64,000 nucleotides of DNA from Hymenobacter sedentarius (GTDB lineage Bacteria; Bacteroidota; Bacteroidia; Cytophagales; Hymenobacteraceae), in the NCBI RefSeq assembly GCF_001507645.1, contig NZ_CP013909.1, positions 4,464,001 through 4,528,000 of the forward strand, read 5' to 3'. The translations under genes were made by a program, and so were the position numbers. Under the pieces are notes generated by a model. It had not been told where the DNA came from and made no database searches. It was given only the letters and a program-made list of their open reading frames with translations. The stretch's first letter is position 1. Each line of letters starts with the position of its first letter. Shown one piece after another: positions 35,136 to 43,359 of the stretch.

Positions 35136-35163
35136 ATGGTGATTTAATTTTCATGGTGATTTA
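35131..35163. repeat. 16-bp perfect tandem repeat
   Basis: TTTCATGGTGATTTAA occurs at 35131-35146 and 35148-35163, one base apart. The first copy overlaps the end of the terminator. Base composition falls sharply on the downstream side. Confidence 0.9.
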
Positions 35164-35340
35164 AATATGGTCGCAGCTCTTTTACATCCTATGAACCGTC
35201 GTTTACAAGTCGTAAAAGACCTACTTCATCCTTTTGTACTTGTAGAGCGGCAATCTTTGACCCACCGCGTGTGGAATTCAGGCAATAGCCGCATCAACCC
35301 AGAGCGGGTACTACCACCAGCACGTTGTCGCGCTCCACTT

Positions 35341-36027
35341 ATGAAAATCTATTCCTCTTGGCTGTGCTTATGTGTCCTTGGCCTAACGAGCTGTGCGACC
35401 AGTGGTGAGCTGCCGTCCGGTGTTTATTTAGAAACCCGTGGCCCGGAGGCGGCCTTATTTTCTTCCAAGGAACTGCGCCTCTATCCCAACCGCCATTTTG
35501 AGTTTATACAGTGGACCGATATGGTTGGCGTCGGTTCGCAAGGCCGGGGCAGGTATACTTGGCGGGGGCAACAACTCCAGTTGGTCTTCAATGGCCAGTC
35601 CTTGGCACAGCGTTCTTCCGTTCAGGCGCATCCTTTACCTGCTCCACCGAATTCAGATTTGAGGTGCGTGAGCGTGAACCTGCGATTTGGAAAAGAGGCT
35701 GCTGCTGGCCTGTCCGTGTTGGTTTATGATAAAACGGGTCGAATGCTCGCCGGTGCCTCGAGCGACCCAACAGGCCAGGCACAGGTATGCCTAGCCCGTA
35801 CGCAGTATCCGCACCACTTTACGATTACGGGCATGGGCTTCCGGCAGGTGGACCAGCCGTGGCCGCTTACTTCCACCGCGTATAACGTGCAACTCGCCGC
35901 TACCCTAGGGCCCGCTTACCACGCTGGAACAAGGCTTTCTTTTCGAGTCCTACAACAGTCCGCTACCAAACTAGTCCTGCAGCAACAGGCCGACACGATT
36001 ACCTTAGCCGCCGACCTGCGCCCATGA
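35341..36027 (+). CDS. Hypothetical lipoprotein
   Basis: ATG 35341 (MKIYSSWLCLCVLGLTSCAT) gives a 228-residue lipoprotein with the lipobox Cys after LTS. The mature part is beta-rich; about residues 105-170 resemble a small carboxypeptidase-regulatory-like (SDR/transthyretin) fold (VLVYDKTGRMLAGASSDPTG then HHFTITGMGFRQV). GC is lower than in the island's other genes. Envelope-located; function unknown. Confidence 0.65.
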   Translation: MKIYSSWLCLCVLGLTSCATSGELPSGVYLETRGPEAALFSSKELRLYPNRHFEFIQWTDMVGVGSQGRGRYTWRGQQLQLVFNGQSLAQRSSVQAHPLPAPPNSDLRCVSVNLRFGKEAAAGLSVLVYDKTGRMLAGASSDPTGQAQVCLARTQYPHHFTITGMGFRQVDQPWPLTSTAYNVQLAATLGPAYHAGTRLSFRVLQQSATKLVLQQQADTITLAADLRP

Positions 36028-36317
36028 AAAAGTGCGCGTGCAGTTATTTAAGCAAGGGATTAGCGGATAAAAATACAATTACAAAGAGCCTGATGAAACA
36101 ACACCAAAACCGTGATTATTGGCCTACATCTACATCCGACTGTAGGCCGATGTTCGTGGCGGCTGAAGCAGGCCCAGTGTGGTTGGCAAACTGGGCCAGG
36201 CTTTCTACTGGACAGAAGGCTGCGGCGGCTGAAAGCTTTCCGACTTCCTTCATTGAGGGCATCGTCCAGCTCGTGCGGACTCTGGGTCTTAGGTCGCGCT
36301 ACAGATGGCGTTTTTAG
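36024..36317 (+). CDS. Doubtful small open frame after the lipoprotein
   Basis: A 97-codon frame whose ATG overlaps the lipoprotein stop (ATGA at 36024-36027). The middle reads MFVAAEAGPVWLANWARLS, but no fold or family is visible and an alternative frame (36112-36375) is equally open. It may be chance or a decayed gene. 36318-36580 is AT-rich and holds the umuD control region. Confidence 0.25.
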   Translation: MKKCACSYLSKGLADKNTITKSLMKQHQNRDYWPTSTSDCRPMFVAAEAGPVWLANWARLSTGQKAAAAESFPTSFIEGIVQLVRTLGLRSRYRWRF

Positions 36318-36527
36318 ATACTTTCATAAGAATAAGCAAAGCAGTAGCAGGTATAAAGTCTGCCAATCTAGCTAGCACATGGCAACCAAACAACCTTAGC
36401 CGCCCTATTTACTACACACTTATTCAACCGTAATACACCTATGTTATCAATACATTACACACTTTGGAGAAAAGTTTTGGTCCTGAGCATCAGCACACCT
36501 TACCAATATTATTAGTGATGATATAAA

Positions 36528-36554
36528 CTAATGAAATTAGTAGGCGTTTATTTG
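36528..36554 (+). promoter_or_regulatory. Putative operator and promoter of umuDC
   Basis: CTAATGAAATTAGTA at 36528-36542 contains the palindrome ACTAAT-GAA-ATTAGT (from 36527) and resembles the site upstream of the XRE-S24 gene (12 of 15 identical). It is followed by TTTATTTG at 36547-36554, one base off the -7 consensus, 27 bp before umuD. A further ATTAGT half-site lies at 36511-36516. The position between the -33 and -7 regions suits repression. Confidence 0.55.
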
Positions 36555-36580
36555 GGGGTTCCAACTATCCTAATCTCCTT

Positions 36581-37048
36581 ATGCACGACGTACTGCTAAT
36601 TCCGGTGCCTGAAGCACCGATGACGGCCTACTTGCCGGTGTTCAGCTACCGGGTGCCGGCGGGCTTTCCCTCGCCGGCCACCGATGAGTTGGAAGGACTT
36701 TTCGACCTCAATAGCCTGCTGTTCCGGCACCCGGACGCTACGTATTTGGTGCGGGTAGCTGGGGAGTCGATGAGCGGCGCGGAGATTCACGCGGGCGACC
36801 TGCTGGCGGTGGACAAACACCTGGAAGCCGACCATGGGCACATCGTGGTAGCGGTGGTGGAAGGCGACTGCACGGTGAAACGATTGGAGCGCCGGGGGGA
36901 ATCGTGGTGGCTGGTGCCGGCGAATCCGGCGTTCCAGCCCTACCAGATTCGGACGGGGGAAGAACTGCACATTTGGGGAGTGGTAACGCACGTCGTGCAT
37001 GAGCTGCTGCCGGGCAAGCTAACGGCGCTGCTGCACAGCCGCGACTAG
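36581..37048 (+). CDS. umuD: UmuD-like S24 protease subunit of DNA polymerase V
   Basis: A 155-residue S24 protein. The self-cleavage region PAGFPSPATDELEGLFDLNS (Ala-Gly near residue 27) is followed by the catalytic Ser in VRVAGESMSGAEIHAGDLL and Lys in EGDCTVKRLERRG. RecA-stimulated cleavage gives the active UmuD' that joins UmuC. The gap to umuC is 2 bp. A palindrome shared with the chromosomal XRE-S24 gene lies 39 bp upstream. Confidence 0.94.
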   Translation: MHDVLLIPVPEAPMTAYLPVFSYRVPAGFPSPATDELEGLFDLNSLLFRHPDATYLVRVAGESMSGAEIHAGDLLAVDKHLEADHGHIVVAVVEGDCTVKRLERRGESWWLVPANPAFQPYQIRTGEELHIWGVVTHVVHELLPGKLTALLHSRD

Positions 37049-37050
37049 GG

Positions 37051-38379
37051 ATGTTCGGCCTGGTAGATTGCAACAACTTCTATGTGAGTTGTGAGCGGGT
37101 GTTTCAGCCCCGGTTGGAAGGGCGGCCGGTGGTGGTTTTGAGCAACAACGACGGTTGTATTATTTCAAGGTCGGCGGAGGCAAAAGCGTTGGGCCTGAAA
37201 ATGGGCGAGCCGTATTTTCAGGTAAAGGAGCAGCTGCAGCGCGAGCAGGTGCAAGTGTTCAGCTCGAACTACACGCTCTACGGGGATATGTCGCGGCGCG
37301 TGATGCACTACCTGGGGGCGACGGTGCCGGGGGTGGAAATCTATTCCATTGATGAGGCCTTTCTGGATTTGGGCGGCCTGGAACAGCATTTGACGCCGTA
37401 CCTGGGCAACCTGACCGACCTGGCGCAACGGCTGCGGGTGGGCGTGAAAGCACGCACGGGCATTCCGGTGTGCGTGGGCGTGGCCCCGACCAAGACGCTG
37501 GCCAAGCTGGCGAACCGGCTGGCCAAGAAAGATGCGGGCCTGGACGGGGTGCTGTACCTGGACTCAGCGCAGCGGCGGACGTGGGCGCTGGGGCAGGTGC
37601 CGGTGGGCGACGTGTGGGGCGTGGGGCGGCAGTACGCGCACAAGCTGACGGCGGCGGGCATCGACTCGGCGGCGGACCTGTCGCGGGTGTCGGAGGCCTG
37701 GGCGCGGAAGTTCCTGGGCGGGGTTGTGGGGGCGCGGTTGGTGCGCGAGCTGCAGGGCTACCCCTGCTCCGGCCTGGCCCCGAGCGAGGACGGGACGCTG
37801 CGCCGGCAAAGCATCAGCTGCTCGCGAACATTCGGGCGGCCGTTGCGGGAGCGGGCGTCGGTGCTGGGGGCGCTGTCGGCGTTCGTGGCGCGGGCGGCGG
37901 AAAAGCTGCGGCGGCAGGGCGACCTGGCGCACGTTCTCACGGTGTTTATCAGCAAAAGCCGGTTTGGGCCGGATGCGGGCGGGCATTCGCGCTCGGCGGT
38001 GCTGACGCTGCCGGTGCCCACCAACGACACGCGGGAGCTGACCGCACGGGCGGCACAGCTACTGGGCCGGCTGTGGGAGCCGGGAGCGGTGTATGTGAAG
38101 GCGGGCGTGGTAATGGCCGGGCTGGAAGCGCCGGGCGGCCAGCAGTTGGGGCTTTTTGGGGAGGCTGCGCCGTTGGCAGCAGGGGCCGCGGTGGAAGGCA
38201 GGAGCGCGCAGATGATGGCGGCGCTGGATGGGCTTAATGCGCGTTTCGGGCGCGGGACCGTGCAGCTGGCGGCGGCGCTGGGGCCGAAAGGTGGCGGGCC
38301 GGTACCCTGGAAGGGTCAGGCGGCCTGGCGCACGCCGGCCTACACTACTCGGCTGGAGGACCTGATGGTCGTTAAATAA
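37051..38379 (+). CDS. umuC: UmuC-like Y-family DNA polymerase
   Basis: A 442-residue Y-family polymerase: GLVDCNNFYVSCERVFQ with the first catalytic Asp, VVLSNNDGCIISRSAEAKAL, the catalytic EIYSIDEAFLDLGG, a helix-hairpin-helix (GDVWGVGRQYAHKLTAAGI) and the little-finger domain. The last about 50 residues carry the UmuC-specific C-terminus (RFGRGTVQLAAALG, WRTPAYTTRLEDLMVVK). It performs error-prone translesion synthesis with UmuD'. Mobile umuDC pairs are frequent on plasmids and islands. Confidence 0.95.
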   Translation: MFGLVDCNNFYVSCERVFQPRLEGRPVVVLSNNDGCIISRSAEAKALGLKMGEPYFQVKEQLQREQVQVFSSNYTLYGDMSRRVMHYLGATVPGVEIYSIDEAFLDLGGLEQHLTPYLGNLTDLAQRLRVGVKARTGIPVCVGVAPTKTLAKLANRLAKKDAGLDGVLYLDSAQRRTWALGQVPVGDVWGVGRQYAHKLTAAGIDSAADLSRVSEAWARKFLGGVVGARLVRELQGYPCSGLAPSEDGTLRRQSISCSRTFGRPLRERASVLGALSAFVARAAEKLRRQGDLAHVLTVFISKSRFGPDAGGHSRSAVLTLPVPTNDTRELTARAAQLLGRLWEPGAVYVKAGVVMAGLEAPGGQQLGLFGEAAPLAAGAAVEGRSAQMMAALDGLNARFGRGTVQLAAALGPKGGGPVPWKGQAAWRTPAYTTRLEDLMVVK

Positions 38380-38432
38380 CTTTTACGGGCCGGATACTGG
38401 CCCATTTCTTCTACCTTTTTTCCTTAATTGTC

Positions 38433-38705
38433 ATGCCCCATTTTATCCCGGATGCAGAATCCATCACCGAGTATTGCGGCGCCTATGAGCAGCGCGGGTG
38501 CAAGTTTGAAGTAGTATTATCGCCCCAAATGGGCGGCTATGGGCTGCGAATGGAGCTTGGAGCCAATAGTGAAGTGTTGCCGATGTTTCCGCTGCCGGCA
38601 TCGGAAATGGACAGCCCGGAAGCGGCGGCGCGGTGGATGGCCAACCTGCGCGACAATCACCTTAGCCGGTTTTCGTTTTTGCTGTCGAAAGATGGTGGCC
38701 AATAG
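38433..38705 (+). CDS. Small hypothetical protein after umuC
   Basis: A 90-residue acidic protein (MPHFIPDAESITEYCGAYEQ, FEVVLSPQMGGYGLRMELGA, FPLPASEMDSPEAAARWMAN). Ends in an Arg/Phe-rich helix and GGQ. It begins 53 bp after umuC on the same strand and could belong to the operon. No family recognised. Confidence 0.55.
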   Translation: MPHFIPDAESITEYCGAYEQRGCKFEVVLSPQMGGYGLRMELGANSEVLPMFPLPASEMDSPEAAARWMANLRDNHLSRFSFLLSKDGGQ

Positions 38706-38894
38706 GCGGCCTGAGGGAAGCTCTGTTTTTTCCCTTAGTGGCCCTTATTGTACAACACGCATCCAGCGAGTTAATAAAAAATTAGTAATGCCTCGCTAAA
38801 AATGATGGCACTTGAAACTTATATATAGAAGTTTGTACTTAATATATTGACTCGAAATAGTTCGGGCAGTTTTACAAATAATAAGCTAAAAGAT

Positions 38895-39782
38895 ATGGCA
38901 AGATGTACAGCACCATCAAGAGGACATCGCACAGCAAGTGGGGAAGCAGACTGCCCAGCATGTGGTAGCCGCTATGGCAGCCGCTATAGCGGTTACAATT
39001 CGTACCCGTCATACTCCGCACCCTCTTACCCTGTCCCCGTTCCCACACCTGTCCCTGTACCTGTACCCGTATCCATACCTAGCGCCACACCCAAACCCTC
39101 GTCGGGGGGTAGCGGGAGCAGCGGGGGCGGGTCCAGCATAAGTGGAGGGAGTAGAACCCAAAGGCCGCGCTGGTCGCGAGGTGGTTCGGGGTCGCGAAGT
39201 AGCTCAGGTTCGCGAGGTGGTTCGGGGTCTGGAGGTGGTGCGGTCATTTTCTACACGCCTGCCCAAGTATTGGAGCTTACACCAGTGCGTGAGAATATCG
39301 AGAAACAATTCGCCGCTGAAAAGCAATTGGTCGAGCAACACTTACCCGTGCCAGACACCCGGGACTATTTTCTATGCCACGCATGGAATGACAGAAAGGA
39401 GGTTGCAAAAGAGCTGTATGACATGCTTGTTTCGCATGGTTCATCCGTATGGTTTAGCGAGAAAGATGTTCTCCTAGGCTCAACGTTGATGCGAGAAATA
39501 GACAAAGGACTGGCGAAATCGAGAACCGGAATTGTGCTAGTAACCCCTGCATTTCTTCAAACCCTGTTGAAAATGGGTGTTGCTGACAAAGAGCTTTCAG
39601 CACTTCTGTCTCAGGGTAAACTTGTTCCTGTTCTGCACGAGACGACCTTCGAAGAACTTTACAAAGTCAGCCCTTTGCTCGCCTCGCGAGCTGGTTTAAA
39701 CACAGCAGAAGATTCGATGTCAGATATAGCAGCCAGGCTAGCCGAGTTAGCCGCTCCCCCCGAGTCTGTTGACCACGCGTAG
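38895..39782 (+). CDS. TIR-domain protein with Cys-rich N-terminus, candidate defence effector
   Basis: ATG 38895 (MARCTAPSRGHRTASGEADC) gives 295 residues. The first 30 residues contain Cys4 and a CPACG motif that could bind zinc. A long Pro/Val then Ser/Gly/Arg-rich linker (about 35-130) follows. The C-terminal about 150 residues are a TIR domain: DYFLCHAWNDRKEVAKELYD, then SSVWFSEKDVLLGSTLMREI with the Glu of WxxE that serves catalysis in TIR NADases, and RTGIVLVTPAFL. The gene is AT-rich for the island and stands alone, with its own terminator. Related TIR proteins take part in antiphage defence; that role here is inference. Confidence 0.85.
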   Translation: MARCTAPSRGHRTASGEADCPACGSRYGSRYSGYNSYPSYSAPSYPVPVPTPVPVPVPVSIPSATPKPSSGGSGSSGGGSSISGGSRTQRPRWSRGGSGSRSSSGSRGGSGSGGGAVIFYTPAQVLELTPVRENIEKQFAAEKQLVEQHLPVPDTRDYFLCHAWNDRKEVAKELYDMLVSHGSSVWFSEKDVLLGSTLMREIDKGLAKSRTGIVLVTPAFLQTLLKMGVADKELSALLSQGKLVPVLHETTFEELYKVSPLLASRAGLNTAEDSMSDIAARLAELAAPPESVDHA

Positions 39783-39815
39783 TAAATACTCGCAGCCAGC
39801 ACTTCTACCTCAGTC

Positions 39816-39845
39816 GAAAGCCTCAACCAGTCGGTTGGGGCTTTT
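39816..39845 (+). terminator. Terminator of the TIR gene
   Basis: AAAGCCTCAACC pairs with GGTTGGGGCTTTT (one G-T pair) around AGTC. It lies 33 bp after the TIR stop and before the convergent nuclease gene. Confidence 0.8.
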
Positions 39846-39906
39846 GCGTTTCAAGTGTTTAACTGACTAAATATGCATCTAATTGCAGGCCATTACCCAC
39901 GGCTGC

Positions 39907-40569
39907 TCAAGCTGGTTTGGTTGGCAAGCTAGCCCGCGCCTGCTGCACATATACTTTCATCAGTCGCTCGTACTTTTTGCGGCCCTGTTCAATGAGGCCG
40001 GGGGCCGGCGTTACCTCGAACTGCCATACCTCGAACGGGCTTTTCTTCTGGACACCAATAATGATGAAGCGGGCCGCGCCTAGCAGGTCGGAGTATAAGG
40101 CGGCTTGGCGGTCGTAGTCGTACTGCTCGATGGTGGCGACGAAGTGGGCGTAGTCGGGGGCGCTGGTGGTTTTGAAATCGACCAGCACGCGCCGCCCCGT
40201 TTTGGGACTGGTAATCATCAGGTCGGGGCGCACTTTCACGTTTAGGCCAGTGGATTCGTGAGTAGCGGTGTGGGTCTGCTCGGCCTGGCCGCGGTAGAGC
40301 AGGTCGCGGCAGAAGCGTTGGCGGCGTACGGCGGCGGCCAGGTCCTCAATCTGTTGCCAGGGCACGCGCTGGGTGGTGCGCTGGTACTGGTCGGGCTCCA
40401 GCACGGCGGTATGGAAGTGGCTGCCGAAGGCCAGGGCCTGCGGGTTGGGCTGGCGGGTGAGGCCGAGGGCGCGGTTTTTGGCTTCGGTCAGGTCGGTGTT
40501 GGAAATGAAGGGCAGGGCGCGGTGGGCTTCCTGGCTCAGGCCGACGTGGTGGTGATGGTTGGTGAACAT
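39907..40569 (-). CDS. PD-(D/E)XK nuclease (phage exonuclease-like)
   Basis: A 220-residue protein. The nuclease core is visible: FGSHFHTAVLEPDQYQ (His/Glu helix), LNVKVRPDLMITSPKTGRRV with the Asp, then LVDFKTTSAPDYAHFVATIE with Asp-x-Lys, and YDYDRQAALYSDLLGA with the motif IV Tyr and Gln. This arrangement is that of RecE-like/DUF3799 or PDDEXK_19-type exonucleases that provide recombination in phages and mobile elements. It is the last gene of a leftward block running from 43166. Confidence 0.85.
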   Translation of the reverse strand: MFTNHHHHVGLSQEAHRALPFISNTDLTEAKNRALGLTRQPNPQALAFGSHFHTAVLEPDQYQRTTQRVPWQQIEDLAAAVRRQRFCRDLLYRGQAEQTHTATHESTGLNVKVRPDLMITSPKTGRRVLVDFKTTSAPDYAHFVATIEQYDYDRQAALYSDLLGAARFIIIGVQKKSPFEVWQFEVTPAPGLIEQGRKKYERLMKVYVQQARASLPTKPA

Positions 40570-40609
40570 GGGGCAGTTAGCAGTTAACAGTGAGCAATTG
40601 GCAGCCGGG

Positions 40610-40858
40610 CTACTGGTAGCGGTCGAGGATGCAGGCCAGGCGGCCGGCCTCGTTGGCGCGGTGCAGCCAGATGTGGGAACCGCCGCAGCCGACCAGGTAT
40701 GCCGGTTCGGGAAACAGCTTGCGCACTTTGGGGGCCAGGTCGCGCACGTCGGCCAGCGGGGCGGTGGCGGTGACCAGTTGGGCCAGCTCAGTCAGGCGGG
40801 CGGCCTCGTCGGGAGAGTTCGGGGTTAGCTCCTGGCGGAGCTCAGGGAGTTGCAACAT
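40610..40858 (-). CDS. Small hypothetical protein in the nuclease block
   Basis: An 82-residue protein (ELTPNSPDEAARLTELAQLV, VRKLFPEPAYLVGCGGSHIW). It lies 41 bp upstream of the nuclease gene on the same strand. No recognisable domain; no signal sequence. Confidence 0.55.
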   Translation of the reverse strand: MLQLPELRQELTPNSPDEAARLTELAQLVTATAPLADVRDLAPKVRKLFPEPAYLVGCGGSHIWLHRANEAGRLACILDRYQ

Positions 40859-40982
40859 GGGATTGGAAGTGAAGCAGTGAGGAATGGAGCCGGGCGCAGG
40901 CGGCCCGTTTGTGTTAGTGGTGTCGTCGACGGGTGCCGATTTGGACGGGGCCAGCGGTGGCGGTGCTGGCCCCGTCCGGTGG

Positions 40983-41678
40983 CTAGGCCGCGATGGCCGG
41001 CGCGGGGTCGCCGGCTTCGAGCTGCGCGGGCTGGTCTTCGGCCTGGGGCACGGTGTAGCCGGCGCTGGTTTTGATGTCAGCCAGTCCGGTGTAGGTTTCG
41101 GCCCGCCAGATGGGGAAGTCGGCGGCGTAGTCGCGCAGGGCGGCGACTTCGGCCGGGTCGGCGGCTTCGTAGCTGAACTGGGCGATGTAGTAGGTGGCCT
41201 TTTTGCCGTCTTTGGTCGTCTCCTTCTTCTCGGCCTGCACCTTCACCTTCACGTCGGCCAGGGTCAGGTCGTCGTAGAACAGCGGCTCAATCAGGCGGTA
41301 CAGGTTCTCGACGCTATAGCCGTGGAACAGCACGGCGCACACGGCGCCCTTCTCGTCGACAAAGAACAATTCGGCCCACGTCTTGCGGCCCATGTTCAGA
41401 ATGTCGTCCTGGAAGATGCGCCAAGCCAGCGGCACGAAGCTGAGCGAGCTGCCGAGCGGCGTAGTGCCGCCGATGTTGAACTGGCCGGCTTTGGCGTCGA
41501 AGCGAATCTGGCGGGGGTGGCCGGCCAGGTAGCGGAAGCGGCTGGTTTCAGTTACTTCGCCACTGTCCTCGTCCACGGCGACCGTGAGGTAGGCGCGGGT
41601 GGGCTGCGGGGTGGTGGTCAGGGGTGCGGCGGGCGCGGCTTCGGCGGCACCTGCGGCGGTGGTTTTTAGGGTTGCCAT
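40983..41678 (-). CDS. Hypothetical protein, possible recombination partner
   Basis: A 231-residue acidic protein with an Ala/Pro/Thr-rich N-terminus (1-30) and C-terminus (PAQLEAGDPAPAIAA) and a compact central region (RYLAGHPRQIRFDAKAGQFN, LSFVPLAWRIFQDDILNMGR, WAELFFVDEKGAVCAVLFHG). Located two genes upstream of the PD-(D/E)XK nuclease in the same direction. In phages such a nuclease is often paired with a single-strand annealing protein; this could be one, but I cannot see a family motif. Confidence 0.6.
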   Translation of the reverse strand: MATLKTTAAGAAEAAPAAPLTTTPQPTRAYLTVAVDEDSGEVTETSRFRYLAGHPRQIRFDAKAGQFNIGGTTPLGSSLSFVPLAWRIFQDDILNMGRKTWAELFFVDEKGAVCAVLFHGYSVENLYRLIEPLFYDDLTLADVKVKVQAEKKETTKDGKKATYYIAQFSYEAADPAEVAALRDYAADFPIWRAETYTGLADIKTSAGYTVPQAEDQPAQLEAGDPAPAIAA

Positions 41679-41746
41679 GGGGCGGTAATGGAAGAAAAAA
41701 GCGGGGCCAGTTGTCGGCCGGCCCCTGCGCCGTTTGTGGGTTGTGG

Positions 41747-42061
41747 CTAGCGGAATTGCTTGTCGTGGCAGATGATGGCGCGGCCCACGATGCTGTCGAC
41801 GCCTCGCGCCTCGGGCTGGTGCTGGTACCAGAGGTAGGTGGCCAGCAGGTTGAGGTAGGCCGGGTGGCGGAACTTGCCCTCGTCGTCGATGATGAGAATG
41901 AGCTCGGGGCTGAGGCGTACCACGTCGACGGTCTGGCAGTCGAGCAGCTGGTACAATTCGGCCAGCTTGAAGCTGCGGCCGTTGGCGGGGCTGACCGGCT
42001 GCGGCGTGGCGCTGTGCGGGTCGAGCAAATGGGGCTGATAAGTAGTAGCGGTGCGGGGCAT
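41747..42061 (-). CDS. DUF3846-like protein
   Basis: A 104-residue protein. After a short N-terminal stretch, VSPANGRSFKLAELYQLLDC is followed by VVRLSPELILIIDDEGKFRH and LLATYLWYQHQPEARGVDSI, then VGRAIIC. This is the pattern of DUF3846, a small family of phage and mobile-element proteins without known activity. It fits the recombination-type block around it. Confidence 0.7.
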   Translation of the reverse strand: MPRTATTYQPHLLDPHSATPQPVSPANGRSFKLAELYQLLDCQTVDVVRLSPELILIIDDEGKFRHPAYLNLLATYLWYQHQPEARGVDSIVGRAIICHDKQFR

Positions 42062-42093
42062 CTGGAATGCGGTTTTGAGGGTTGAAAAGCCGG

Positions 42094-42351
42094 CTATTGG
42101 GGAGCGTAGGCCACGGTGCCGGGGTAGGCGTGGGCGCTGGCGAGGAAAAGCTGCACGGCGGCGGCCAGGGCTTCGTAGCAGCTGCGGCCGGTGCCGCGGT
42201 ACTGGTCGGGGCAGCCCGCGCCGGGCGGGGTGTAAATGATGATGTTGTAGCGGGTGCCCTGGGCGAAGGCGTAGCCGCTCACCGAGCAGCCGGGCAAGGG
42301 AAAGCAGGCGGCGGCAACCTGCTCAAAGCTGGAAGAGAGGCAAGCGGGCAT
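42094..42351 (-). CDS. Small hypothetical protein
   Basis: ATG 42351 (MPACLSSSFEQVAAACFPLP) gives 85 residues; the longer upstream extension is Pro-rich and looks non-coding. It contains GYAFAQGTRYNIIIYTPPGA and a C-terminal helix (YEALAAAVQLFLASAHAY). It follows the DUF3846-like gene's strand with 32 bp spacing. Function unknown. Confidence 0.5.
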   Translation of the reverse strand: MPACLSSSFEQVAAACFPLPGCSVSGYAFAQGTRYNIIIYTPPGAGCPDQYRGTGRSCYEALAAAVQLFLASAHAYPGTVAYAPQ

Positions 42352-42394
42352 GGCGGGGGCAGTATGGCCCGCGCGACGGGGCGCGGGCCGGTGG

Positions 42395-42754
42395 CTACTG
42401 AATGGGGGTGCCGTACTTGGCGGCGTACTTGGCGCGGGCGGCCCGTTCGGCGGCGGCTCTGGGCGTGGCGTGGTAGGCAGCGGCGGCAGCGGCATAAGCA
42501 GCGCGGGCGGCCTGACGGCGGCGGGCGGCGGCCAGCAAGCGGCGGAAGCGGCCGGGGCCGTGGTCATTATCCCGCACTTCCCACACGGCCCGGTCGGCGT
42601 GGTACTTGGCCGACTGTGCGCGGGCCAGCACCTCGTAGGGCGTGAGCGGCGCCGGGGCCCGTAGTGCCGCCCCCACGACGGGGGCGGCTACGGCGGGAGC
42701 GCACAGGCTAAGCACAAGCCTGCAGGTGGGGCGCGGGAACATAGCAGCAGCCAC
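42395..42754 (-). CDS. Ala/Arg-rich hypothetical protein
   Basis: A 119-residue frame; the C-terminal half is an Ala/Arg-rich helix (RRLLAAARRRQAARAAYAAA). It overlaps the end of the preceding gene by 47 bp, so the real start may lie further in (for example the fifth codon, MFPRPTCRL). Coding nature is moderately likely from position within the block; no family. Confidence 0.4.
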   Translation of the reverse strand: MAAAMFPRPTCRLVLSLCAPAVAAPVVGAALRAPAPLTPYEVLARAQSAKYHADRAVWEVRDNDHGPGRFRRLLAAARRRQAARAAYAAAAAAYHATPRAAAERAARAKYAAKYGTPIQ

Positions 42755-43166
42755 ACTGCCCCAGCGCGTCGCGCCCCTCCTGGCAGACCGTGCAAACTAT
42801 CTCGGGGGCCTGCTCCTGCGGGAGGGCCAGCGGCGCGCCGCTGAACGACTGCTCGGCCGCCGACAACACGCGGGCGGCATGGCCCTGGGCAGCCTCGGCC
42901 AGCATGGCCAGCCCGGCGGCCTGCTCCTTGGCGGCCTGCGCATAGTGGGCCACGGCGGCAGTAATAGCGGCAAAGGGGCACGAAAGCCCACAAGCAAAGT
43001 AGGAAGCCCAACCGTGCTCGGTGCCGGCCTGGGCGACGAAATAATGAACCCCGTACTGAGGACGGGCAGCGCTGCCGGTGATGCTGACGTGAACGCCGGC
43101 GGCATGAAGTGCGGGCCCACACCAGGCGGCGGCGGCCAGCTCTGCGAATTGAAAATGGGTAAACAT
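42708..43166 (-). CDS. Hypothetical protein with C-terminal Cys cluster
   Basis: A 152-residue protein: FQFAELAAAAWCGPALHAAG, then a region with PQYGVHYFVAQAGTEHGWAS, an Ala-rich helix, and a C-terminal CTVCQEGRDALGQCGCCYV that may bind zinc. It is the first gene of the leftward block and follows a consensus -7 box (43265-43272, minus strand). No family recognised. Confidence 0.55.
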   Translation of the reverse strand: MFTHFQFAELAAAAWCGPALHAAGVHVSITGSAARPQYGVHYFVAQAGTEHGWASYFACGLSCPFAAITAAVAHYAQAAKEQAAGLAMLAEAAQGHAARVLSAAEQSFSGAPLALPQEQAPEIVCTVCQEGRDALGQCGCCYVPAPHLQACA

Positions 43167-43264
43167 GACCTGTAAGAGTTAGGTGTGAAAAGCACTAGCG
43201 GTGCGGGCCGGGCCCAACTCGCGCCGCTGGCGCATGGCGCGCAAGCCTCTCTTGCGCTACTATA

Positions 43265-43356
43265 CAAATATACGTAATAAGGTGGAATATATACGCTATT
43301 TTACAACAAATAATAAAGAAATGTAGAAGAAAATACAGGCCAAAGTAGTATCTTTG
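43265..43356. promoter_or_regulatory. Divergent promoters of the leftward block and the SLOG gene
   Basis: An AT-rich stretch. On the minus strand TATATTTG (43265-43272) fits TAnnTTTG for the leftward block. On the plus strand TATCTTTG (43349-43356) fits it for the SLOG gene, whose ATG is only 3 bp further, so that mRNA would be leaderless or nearly so. Confidence 0.55.
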
Positions 43357-43359
43357 GGT

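Noticed and set aside
36024..36375. Transposase remnant after the lipoprotein gene
   Set aside because: Neither strand shows DDE or HUH motifs or terminal repeats; left as a doubtful frame.
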